Assembly (NCBI GenBank): GCA_900142905.1
Contig: FSRV01000001.1
Span: 3,038,001 to 3,102,000 of the forward strand
Source: Burkholderia sp. GAS332
GTDB lineage: Bacteria; Pseudomonadota; Gammaproteobacteria; Burkholderiales; Burkholderiaceae
Direction: 5' to 3'
Length of the DNA stretch: 64,000 bases
Below, piece after piece: positions 57,077 through 64,000 of the stretch. The translations under genes and the position numbers were made by a program. Below the pieces are notes generated by a model that worked only from the letters and a program-made list of their open reading frames with translations, had not been told where the DNA came from and searched no databases. How positions within the stretch are numbered: the first letter of the stretch is position 1; each line of letters opens with the position of its first letter.

Positions 57077-58525
57077 CTATGCCTTAACCTCATCCAACAA
57101 CTCCCTAACAGCCCCCCGAGCCTCGCGCGCCAGCGCGCCAAGATCAACACCTTCAATCTGATCATCAACAACAACCCGCTTCCCAGCAGAAAAAAGCACC
57201 GCCAGCGATGGCCTCCCACCCGAAGCAACCGGCCCAATCGCCGGATCATGCAACCCAAAATACCTCGGATCATCGAGCCGATAAACCGCGAGATCCGCGG
57301 CATACCCCACAGCAACTTTCCCAACCTCATCAAGACCCATAACGCGAGCCCCACCCGCCGTCCCCCAATGAACCACATCGGCCACACTGGCCGCCCCCGC
57401 CCCACCCTCAAAACTGCCGCCCCGATACGTCGGCTGCGCCATCATCCCAAGCCGCGCCCGCTGCGCAAGCCACGTCATATGCACTTCGGAAATCATATCG
57501 GCCGCTTCGTTCGAAGCCGCACCGTCGACGCCAATCGACACCGGCACCCCAGCATCAGCCATCTCCCGCACTGGGCAAATACCGCTACCCAGCCGCCCAT
57601 TACTCTGCGGACAATGCGCAACACCCGTGCCCGTCTGCGCGAGCAGCGCAATTTCGTCGGCATCGACCTTGACGAGATGCGCATACCACACGTCGCTGCC
57701 AAGCCAGTCGTGCTCGCCGCAAAAAGCGACCGGAGACTGCCGGTACATCGAATGCGCACTGTCCTGATAGCCGACCGTCTCCGACAAGTGACTATGCAAA
57801 CGCAAACCCAACCGGCGCGCGACCGCCGCAGTCTCACGCATCTCTCGAGGAGAAATCGAATACAACACCGTGGTCGGTGCCATCACGACTCGCTGCATCG
57901 CTCGAGGTGAAGCATCGTGGTATCGGGCTGCGAGCCGTTCGATATCCGCTACATAAGTGTCCAGCGTTTCGGGACGCAACGCCGTCGGCAATTCGGCTTC
58001 GAGTTGCCGTGTTTGTGTCGCGCCGCCGCGCAGCAGGACGAAACGCAAACCGAGCTTCTCCGCTTCTTCAAACAGAATCGCCGAACTGTCGAACGGCATG
58101 CCCGGGTAGTACACGTAGTTGTGATCGGCCACCGTCGCACAGCCGGAACGCGCCAGTTCGATCAAACCGATGCGCGCCGCGAGCCGGAAGCGCCGCTCGT
58201 CGAATAGCGCACGAAAGCGATACGGCGTCGCTGCAAGCCATGGCGTGAGCGTGGCATCGAGGCCGGCCGTGTCACCCTTGAGCAGCGACTGGAACAGATG
58301 GTGATGGGTGTTGACCCACGCTGGGTAAATCACGCAATCGGTCGCGTCCACAACCGTCTCGCCAGGACGTGGCGTAAGCGCGCCAATCGCGTCGATCGTA
58401 TCGCCGACGATGCGAATGTCGGGACCCTTCACACGCGACGGATCATCCGCCGTGCCACGTCCGCCAGTCATGATCGCGGCGGCGTTGCGGATCAGCGTGG
58501 AGGGTTTCGTGTCGTATGTCGTCAT
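57077..58525 (-). CDS. Amidohydrolase, 8-oxoguanine deaminase/TRZ-ATZ group
   Basis: 482-aa metal-dependent aminohydrolase (cytosine deaminase/atrazine chlorohydrolase superfamily). Metal ligands lie in WVNTHHHLFQSLLKGD, HSHLSETVGYQD and SIGVDGAASNEAADM. The best functional guess is deamination of an oxidised purine or other N-heterocycle. It is the last gene of a five-gene operon with an ABC importer and a Rieske oxygenase, 18 bp after the permease gene. The substrate is inferred from family and neighbours only. Confidence 0.85.
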   Translation of the reverse strand: MTTYDTKPSTLIRNAAAIMTGGRGTADDPSRVKGPDIRIVGDTIDAIGALTPRPGETVVDATDCVIYPAWVNTHHHLFQSLLKGDTAGLDATLTPWLAATPYRFRALFDERRFRLAARIGLIELARSGCATVADHNYVYYPGMPFDSSAILFEEAEKLGLRFVLLRGGATQTRQLEAELPTALRPETLDTYVADIERLAARYHDASPRAMQRVVMAPTTVLYSISPREMRETAAVARRLGLRLHSHLSETVGYQDSAHSMYRQSPVAFCGEHDWLGSDVWYAHLVKVDADEIALLAQTGTGVAHCPQSNGRLGSGICPVREMADAGVPVSIGVDGAASNEAADMISEVHMTWLAQRARLGMMAQPTYRGGSFEGGAGAASVADVVHWGTAGGARVMGLDEVGKVAVGYAADLAVYRLDDPRYFGLHDPAIGPVASGGRPSLAVLFSAGKRVVVDDQIEGVDLGALAREARGAVRELLDEVKA

Positions 58526-58543
58526 AAGCCTGAGCGCGAAAAA

Positions 58544-59419
58544 TCAAAGTTGGCTATCGTGCCAGCCACGCAAACCGATGCGCGACACCCATGCCGTGAT
58601 GGCGAATAACACGACGCCCGTCACGGTGATCAGCAGCAATGCTGCAAAAAGCCGCGGAATATTCAGCTGAAAACCCGCTTGCAGAATCTGATAGGCAAGG
58701 CCCGCACCGCTGCCGCCCGTCCCCGCGACGAACTCGGCAACCACCGCACCGATCAGCGAAAGGCCGCTCGAAATCCGCAGGCCGCCGAAGAAATACGGCA
58801 ACGCACTCGGAATTCGCAAGCGCACCAAAGTCTGCCAACGGCTCGCGCGATTGATCTTGAAGAGATTGATCAAACCCGGATTCACACTACGCAAGCCAAG
58901 CGTCGTGTTCGAGATGATCGGGAACAAGGCCACCAGGGTCGCGCATAGCACCAGCGCCACATTCATGTCCTTGACCCAGATGATGATCAGCGGCGCGATC
59001 GCCACAACCGGCGTCACCTGCAGCAGAATCGCATACGGAAACAGGCTCGCTTCGATCAACGGGCTCTGCACGAACAGCAAGGCGATGACGACACCCAGCA
59101 CGGTGGCAAGCGCAAACGCCAGCAGTGTGATTTTCAATGTCGCCAGCAAACTGCCGAACAGCAAGGGTGCGTCCTGCACCAACTCAGTCGCGATCGCCGA
59201 CGGCGATGGCACCAGATACGCCGGCACCTTCATCAACACGCACCAGCCCTGCCACAGCGCCAGCACCACCACACCCACCACCCACGGCGCGATCGCCTTC
59301 GTCATGCCCGGACGTTGCAACCACGGCCGACGCGCGCGCTTCGCAGCCGCCGGGGTCCGCCTCGTCTCTCTGGTGTCGTTGGTGTTGGCCGAATGACCCG
59401 CAAGCACTTCGCCTGTCAT
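58544..59419 (-). CDS. ABC transporter permease (SsuC/ThiX-like)
   Basis: 291-aa inner-membrane permease with six helices. After a polar N-terminal tail of about 40 residues come WVVGVVVLALWQGWCVLM and ILLQVTPVVAIAPLIIIWVK. The EAA-like loop region lies near INRASRWQTLVRLRIPSALP. The ATG overlaps the ATPase stop (ATGA), with AGGAG upstream. It imports the ligand of the binding protein encoded at the head of this operon. Confidence 0.9.
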   Translation of the reverse strand: MTGEVLAGHSANTNDTRETRRTPAAAKRARRPWLQRPGMTKAIAPWVVGVVVLALWQGWCVLMKVPAYLVPSPSAIATELVQDAPLLFGSLLATLKITLLAFALATVLGVVIALLFVQSPLIEASLFPYAILLQVTPVVAIAPLIIIWVKDMNVALVLCATLVALFPIISNTTLGLRSVNPGLINLFKINRASRWQTLVRLRIPSALPYFFGGLRISSGLSLIGAVVAEFVAGTGGSGAGLAYQILQAGFQLNIPRLFAALLLITVTGVVLFAITAWVSRIGLRGWHDSQL

Positions 59420-60255
59420 GATTGCACTCCTGTTTCTTCGTTCGCAAACGACGCGCGATGCGCATCGGTAATCAACTCGGAGAGCGTCTTGCAGTGCTGC
59501 ATGAACGGCTCGCTGACGCGGAATGCATCGTCGCGTTCAAGCGGGCCATCGATCGGCACTTCGGCGATGATGCGACCCGGCCGGGCCTGCATCACCACCA
59601 CGCGGCTCGATAGATACACCGCTTCGTAAATGCTGTGCGTGACGAACACCACCGTCATGCCACGCCGTTGCCACAGCGCGCGCAAATCGCTGTCGAGGCG
59701 GTTGCGGGTGAACTCGTCGAGCGCGCCGAACGGTTCGTCGAGCAACAGCAGATCCGGCTCGGTGACGAGCGCACGCGCCAGCGACGCGCGCATCTGCATG
59801 CCACCCGACAACTCGCGCGGCAGCACCTTGCCGAACTTCGCGAGCCCCACACCATCGAGGGCCTCGGCGACGCGCGCATCCGCTTCACGGCGCGGCACGT
59901 GCGCGAGATCGAGTGGCAGGCGCACGTTATCGGCAACGCTGGCCCATGGCATCAAGGTCGCTTCCTGAAACACCATCGACATGCGCCGCCCTGTCGAGCC
60001 GACCGTGTCGAACGGCTGGCCCCACCAACGCATATGACCGTGCGTCGGCGCTTCAATGCCGGCGAACATCTTCAGCAAGGTACTCTTGCCGCAGCCTGAC
60101 GGTCCAAGCAAGGAGATGAACTCGCCGGCCTCGATCGAAAGCCGCACGTCTTCGAGCGCGACCGTGCCGTTCGGATAGCGCTTGTCGACGCGCTGCACCG
60201 ACAGCAAGGGCGCAGGCGGCTTCGGGGAACAGGTTTCAGCGGACGCCATGATCAT
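59416..60255 (-). CDS. ABC transporter ATPase (nitrate/sulfonate/pyrimidine group)
   Basis: 279-aa ATPase with Walker A GPSGCGKST (51-59), Q-loop MVFQEATLMPW, signature LSGGM (149-153), Walker B LLLLDEP (169-175) and H-loop VTHSIYEA. The start overlaps the Rieske gene stop (ATGA); a second ATG two codons later is possible. With the permease and binding protein it forms a complete importer of the same broad family as the AtsC transporter at 7.6 kb, but it is not a close copy. Confidence 0.9.
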   Translation of the reverse strand: MIMASAETCSPKPPAPLLSVQRVDKRYPNGTVALEDVRLSIEAGEFISLLGPSGCGKSTLLKMFAGIEAPTHGHMRWWGQPFDTVGSTGRRMSMVFQEATLMPWASVADNVRLPLDLAHVPRREADARVAEALDGVGLAKFGKVLPRELSGGMQMRASLARALVTEPDLLLLDEPFGALDEFTRNRLDSDLRALWQRRGMTVVFVTHSIYEAVYLSSRVVVMQARPGRIIAEVPIDGPLERDDAFRVSEPFMQHCKTLSELITDAHRASFANEETGVQS

Positions 60256-61298
60256 GCCTCCACGTGGATGGGGAACACTTCGCGAAAGACTTCGGACTCG
60301 CCGTTATCGTTCAATAGCTTCAGCAACATGCGGCGCATCAGCAAACCGGGCTGGTCCGATTCCATGTGACATTCCTGCTGACGGCGTACGTCGATGCACG
60401 CGTCGTAGTCGGTGGCTTCGAGAATGTCGCGATCTTCGTCGGTGATCGGACGGTCCCAGTCGATCAGTTCCTGCGTCGAACACGCGTCTTCGGTGTCGTT
60501 GCGATAGAGCCATTGCGACAGCATCAGCGTGCGGTCGTCGATCGGCGTCGCGCAGTTATAGATGATGTGATGGACGCCGCTCGCCGGATACACGCAACCA
60601 AAGCGGCGCGCGAACGGCATGTACCAGCGGTTGATCAGATGGCGCTCGGTGACTTCCTCGGTTGTGCCCGTGATGCGATAGCTCGCCGGCGGATTGCGCA
60701 CGGGGACATGCGTCTCGGCCTCGAAGCCCCACTCATTCGGACGGAACTCATATTTCGACGGTTTCGGGTTGTCGAACAGACCGAAGTTGCCTTTGTGCAC
60801 GAAGCTGAAGTGCGAGTTGTCGAAGGAGTTTTCCATCATGCGCAGCGGGCTCGTTTCCCAGCGCTCATAGAACTGCAGGATACGGCGGTAACCGGGTGCG
60901 CCCTCTTCTGGAAACTCGGGAATCGGTTGCAGCGGATCGTCGAGCGCGACCCACGCATAGCCGTAGCGTTCTTCGCAGTGATACGACGGCACGACCGCGC
61001 GCGACGGAATCGCGCTGCCGTTGTTCTGCGGAATCTTCACGCATTGGCCGGTGCAGTCGTAGGTCCAGCCGTGATAGCCACAGGCGATATTGCCGTCGCT
61101 GTCGACGAACCCCTTCGACAGTTTCGCCGTGCGATGGCAGCAGCGATCGCGCAGTGCGTGCGGCTTGCCGCCTGCGCCCTTCCATAACACGATCGGCTCG
61201 CCGAGCAAGGTGAACGGCTGCGGACCGGCATCGAGTTGCGCCATCGGCATGATTGCGTACCAGAAGCGGCGCAGGACCTTTTGACGGGTGACCAGCAT
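60252..61298 (-). CDS. Rieske non-haem iron oxygenase, alpha subunit (VanA/NdmA-like)
   Basis: 348-aa oxygenase. The Rieske [2Fe-2S] ligands are Cys53 and His55 (DRCCHRTAK) and Cys73 and His76 (ACGYHGWTY). The mononuclear iron site is in ENSFDNSHFSFVH (Asp160, His163, His168). Short, single-type alpha subunits of this group perform O- or N-demethylation or hydroxylation of aromatics and heterocycles. No reductase or ferredoxin gene is adjacent, so electrons must come from elsewhere. AAGGAGTTTCACC precedes the ATG. Its place between importer genes and a deaminase suggests that it opens or demethylates the imported N-heterocycle. Confidence 0.9.
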   Translation of the reverse strand: MLVTRQKVLRRFWYAIMPMAQLDAGPQPFTLLGEPIVLWKGAGGKPHALRDRCCHRTAKLSKGFVDSDGNIACGYHGWTYDCTGQCVKIPQNNGSAIPSRAVVPSYHCEERYGYAWVALDDPLQPIPEFPEEGAPGYRRILQFYERWETSPLRMMENSFDNSHFSFVHKGNFGLFDNPKPSKYEFRPNEWGFEAETHVPVRNPPASYRITGTTEEVTERHLINRWYMPFARRFGCVYPASGVHHIIYNCATPIDDRTLMLSQWLYRNDTEDACSTQELIDWDRPITDEDRDILEATDYDACIDVRRQQECHMESDQPGLLMRRMLLKLLNDNGESEVFREVFPIHVEA

Positions 61299-61366
61299 GG
61301 TGAAACTCCTTCACTAAGCGTATAGGCGGTGCATGGGGTGCACGTGGTGTTGTCAGCGATCAGGCC

Positions 61367-62419
61367 TTAGGGCATGACCTTTGCGTTCTGGATGTATTGC
61401 AGCGTGTAGGCCGCGCGATAGTCGGTCGAGGGTTTGAGAAGCTTCGCGTCGACCATGTACTCGAAGGTTTTCTTCCAGCGCGCATCGGTCATCGTGCCGA
61501 TACCCTGGGTTGCCGCATCGCCGCCCGTCACGAGCTTGAGCTTCTTCAGTTGTGCGACGCCGTACGCGAGTTGCGCGTCGCTCATCTGCGGGTTGTCTTT
61601 CTTGATCAGCGCGTTAGCCGGCGCCGGATCGTTCAGATAGCTCTTCCAGCCTTCCATCGATGCCTTCACGAAACGCGCCACCATGTCCGGCTTGTTCTTC
61701 ATCGTGTCGCGCATCGTCACGATCGTCGAGTTGTACGGCGGATAGCCGTCGTCGGCGAACAGAAAGAAGTGCGCGTTCACGTGCGCCTGCTCGGCCTGAA
61801 ACGTTTCCGACGACGGATACGCCTGCATCGCCACGTTCGGATCCGCGAAGAACGGTTGCAGGTTGAAGGTGTACGGACGCGCCTGCGCTTCGGTGTAGCC
61901 GTACTTCGCTTTGAGCCACGGCCACCATGTCGTGCGGCCCGAACCGGCGACGAGGATTGTCTTGTTCTTCAGACCCGCGAGACTCGTCACGTCGGCGTGG
62001 GTCATCATGCCTTGCGGGTCGAACTGGAAAGCGGCGGCGACCGTCGTCACGGGGATACCTGCTTCGACGCTGGAGAGGACCTGGAAGTCGTAGCCCATCA
62101 GGAAATCCGCCTGACCTCCGGCGAGCAATTGCATGCCGTTGACTTGCGGACCGCCCATTTTGATCGTGACATCCAGCCCGTACTTCTTGTAGATGCCGGT
62201 CGCCACCGCCTGATAGAAACCGCCGTGCTCAGCTTGTGCATACCAACTGGTCAGCAAGGTCACGTGATCTTCGGCATGGACCAACGGCGCGGCAAGCGTG
62301 ACGCCGGCAAGCGCCGCGGCGCTTGCCACGCGTGCGACTAATGAGCGAGATGAGGAGCCAAGCGAGTGGCCGCAAGAAGCAATTCGGGCAATGCGGGAAA
62401 GAAGACGCAGAACGCGCAT
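61367..62419 (-). CDS. Periplasmic binding protein, NMT1/ThiY-like
   Basis: 350-aa solute-binding protein. The basic N-terminus and signal core (VASAAALAGVTLAAPLVHA) are followed by VTLLTSWYAQAEHGGFYQAV, VTIKMGGPQVNGMQLLAGGQ and ADFLMGYDFQVL, hallmarks of the group that binds thiamine-pyrimidine precursors and similar N-heterocycles. GGAGTTCAGTC precedes the ATG at 62419; an upstream in-frame extension is not signal-like. First gene of the Rieske/ABC/amidohydrolase operon. Confidence 0.88.
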   Translation of the reverse strand: MRVLRLLSRIARIASCGHSLGSSSRSLVARVASAAALAGVTLAAPLVHAEDHVTLLTSWYAQAEHGGFYQAVATGIYKKYGLDVTIKMGGPQVNGMQLLAGGQADFLMGYDFQVLSSVEAGIPVTTVAAAFQFDPQGMMTHADVTSLAGLKNKTILVAGSGRTTWWPWLKAKYGYTEAQARPYTFNLQPFFADPNVAMQAYPSSETFQAEQAHVNAHFFLFADDGYPPYNSTIVTMRDTMKNKPDMVARFVKASMEGWKSYLNDPAPANALIKKDNPQMSDAQLAYGVAQLKKLKLVTGGDAATQGIGTMTDARWKKTFEYMVDAKLLKPSTDYRAAYTLQYIQNAKVMP

Positions 62420-63005
62420 GACTGAACTCCGTGTGAACATGGGGTAGTGGAAAGGCAAAACGGTCGGGAGCGTCGACGCGATTAATGCTAGGCACGCGAT
62501 GGATGCGCCGTACGTGACGTACGGACGCACAGGGTCGGCCTCACGAGACCGCAAACTCGCGAAACAGAAGGCGCAATCGAGGACGCATAACAGTCGGGTG
62601 AAAATTTGGGGCAACTGCATCGCACGCTCCTTGTTGGCGGAACCGGACGGTTCCGTTCAAACGTCGAATTGCTTCGACGTGGGCGCACGATGCGCCCCAA
62701 GAGCAATGCCCCACGGTGACCGGCACATGCATGCCGGCTCGCTAGCCGCTTCTACTCTGGTTTTCCTTTAAGCGAATGTTGTGCCAGTTGTTGCGAAGCA
62801 GCATGCGCCTCGGTAACGCGGGCATTTCGAGCAAAGCACGATCTTCGCTTGACGCGGCACTGCACTCGCACGAAGCGCATCGGCACCGCGCGGGTGCATC
62901 CGGTGCGCGTTTTGGCGCGGCGCACATGCAGCACGATAAGACGCACCCCGTCGTCAGGCCTGAGCCTTGCTACTCATTAAGTATCCTCAAACCAGGAGCA
63001 TGCAA
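62420..63005. other. Divergent promoter region, no gene supported
   Basis: About 590 bp between the leftward Rieske operon and a rightward small gene. It should hold both promoters. No regulator gene is encoded next to the Rieske operon. Weak open frames in this stretch lack ribosome sites and look like chance. Confidence 0.45.
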
Positions 63006-63185
63006 ATGAGCGCGACCAAAGAAAGCACCTCGACCAAGCCGGCCGACATCGAACATCCGCAACCTGCCACTCACAGCGACAACGAAAAGAGCAAGCTGCC
63101 CGAGCGCGACGATGAGGGGCGCCATCAGTCTCCCGCTGACCGGCCGGGCAAGAAACCCGGCGAGGGTGAACCGTCAGTCAGTTGA
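63006..63185 (+). CDS. Small hydrophilic disordered protein (59 aa)
   Basis: Highly charged, Pro/Ser/Thr/Glu/Lys-rich peptide (MSATKESTSTKPADIEHP ... DRPGKKPGEGEPSVS) with no hydrophobic core. AGGAG stands eight bases before the ATG at 63006; an ATG at 63000 is too close to it. Similar short hydrophilic proteins are common in Burkholderiales and are sometimes stress-related, but no function is known. Confidence 0.65.
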   Translation: MSATKESTSTKPADIEHPQPATHSDNEKSKLPERDDEGRHQSPADRPGKKPGEGEPSVS

Positions 63186-63397
63186 AATATCAAGCGCCAA
63201 TCTGGGAGCGGCTTTGCTGCGTTTAAGCGGCAAAACCGCATCAATCTTTCCCTTCCAAAGCCTTTCAGAAGGCAGACATTTTTTCCGAATTATTACCAAT
63301 TATTTTTCTGGCGCGATCGACTATTTTTCTGCTTGCAGCACCGTGAGCGCCCAGCGAACCGGCTGCCGCCCCTCAACAGATAAAAAAGGCGAAGCCC

Positions 63398-64000
63398 ATG
63401 TCCGTCTCACTCACCTCTTCGGCCTCATCCACGTCCCCTTCGGTCCCGCGGGTGTCCATTTGCCTGCCCACGTGTAATCGTCCTGAACTGCTCGTCGCGT
63501 GTATCGACTCGTGCCTCGCGCAAAGCTACGGCAATCTGGAAATCGTGATCGGCGACGATTCGAAGGACGCGCGCACCCAGCAATTGATGGCGACGCGCTA
63601 TGCGAACGAGCCGCGCATCCGCTATGCGAGGAACCAGCCGTCGCTCGGGCAGGCGCGCAACGTCGCGAGCCTGTTCGAGCGCGCACGCGGCGACAAGATC
63701 CTGCTGATTCACGACGACGACCTGCTTACCACCGACGGCGTCGAAAAGCTCGTATCGCTATGGGCGCGTCATCCGCAACTGGAAGTGGCGTTCGCCGATC
63801 AGTACGAGGCCGACCACGTCGGTGCAGTCGATTTCGACGCGAGCGCGCGACTGAACACCGCATTTCACCGCACCAAGGATGCTGAAGGCTTGCAGACTTT
63901 GCCCGGCCGATGCGGGCTGATCCAGATGTTCCCGAACAACGGCTGGATGGCCAACGCGGACCTCGTCAAGCGGATCGGCTACAAGGATCAGTACGGCATG
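63398..64000 (+). CDS. Family 2 glycosyltransferase (partial, 3' end outside window)
   Basis: The 201 visible residues form the start of a GT-A glycosyltransferase: VSICLPTCNRPELLVACIDS, then EIVIGDDSKD and ILLIHDDDLLTTDGVEKLV, where DDD is the metal-binding DxD motif. No stop codon occurs before the window edge. A Ser-rich 18-residue leader precedes the domain. AAAGGCGAAG upstream may be its ribosome site. It may open a surface-polysaccharide locus beyond the window. Confidence 0.88.
   Translation, partial: MSVSLTSSASSTSPSVPRVSICLPTCNRPELLVACIDSCLAQSYGNLEIVIGDDSKDARTQQLMATRYANEPRIRYARNQPSLGQARNVASLFERARGDKILLIHDDDLLTTDGVEKLVSLWARHPQLEVAFADQYEADHVGAVDFDASARLNTAFHRTKDAEGLQTLPGRCGLIQMFPNNGWMANADLVKRIGYKDQYGM

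Noticed and set aside
62776..63009. 77-aa open frame upstream of the small hydrophilic protein
   Set aside because: No ribosome site and overlaps the better-supported start at 63006.

Overview
The window looks like one replicon segment of a Paraburkholderia/Burkholderia-type betaproteobacterium. The DNA is GC-rich. It carries a Burkholderiales-type trimeric porin, many LysR/IclR regulators, a DUF1488 protein, a possible DUF4148-like peptide and a hairpin-rich intergenic repeat of a kind I associate with these genomes. Genus assignment is inference from gene content. No rRNA, tRNA, CRISPR array or complete insertion sequence was seen.

Layout. (1) 1-4560, minus strand: a type I secretion ABC exporter (cut by the window edge), a 603-aa probable exported protein and a two-helix membrane protein. 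Behind them lies a decayed second copy of the same membrane-protein/exported-protein pair, in AT-rich DNA. This is the best candidate for an undescribed system, possibly an exported toxin with an immunity protein. (2) 5.3-7.5 kb: a KdgT-type permease divergent from an IclR regulator, with a palindromic operator candidate between them. (3) 7.5-18.7 kb, minus strand: a sulfate-ester/sulfur scavenging cluster. It holds an AtsK-like dioxygenase, AtsR-like binding protein, TonB-dependent receptor, double-length AtsB-like permease, arylsulfatase AtsA, its own TonB-ExbB-ExbD motor and the AtsC-like ATPase. (4) 19-26 kb: a Crp/Fnr regulator with an internal 15-bp repeat, cytochrome b561, small envelope proteins, pobA and ilvA. 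(5) 26.4-30.3 kb: a three-gene operon of a free adenylation enzyme, an acyl carrier protein and a fused double alpha/beta hydrolase lacking the normal serine nucleophiles. (6) 30.6-34.5 kb: mprF-acvB, lysyl-phosphatidylglycerol synthesis and turnover. (7) 35-45 kb: a thioesterase, an MFS pump, an acyl-CoA dehydrogenase/NodS-like methyltransferase/glycosyltransferase operon, a hybrid PAS kinase, a ferredoxin-NADP reductase and a chemoreceptor. (8) 45.5-51.4 kb: a nucleoside-use cluster (porin, Tat-exported nucleoside hydrolase, LysR, NCS2 base permease, adenosine deaminase). (9) 51.4-56 kb: LysR/MFS pair, orphan LysR and small proteins. (10) 56-57 kb: a long imperfect inverted repeat. (11) 57-62.4 kb: an operon with a binding protein, Rieske oxygenase, ABC ATPase and permease, and an amidohydrolase, probably for uptake and breakdown of an N-heterocycle. 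The window ends inside a glycosyltransferase.

Several blocks pair an uptake system with the enzymes that process what is taken up: sulfate esters, nucleosides and a probable N-heterocycle. This fits a soil or plant-associated scavenger. Functions are assigned by reading motifs and recalling families; no database search was possible.
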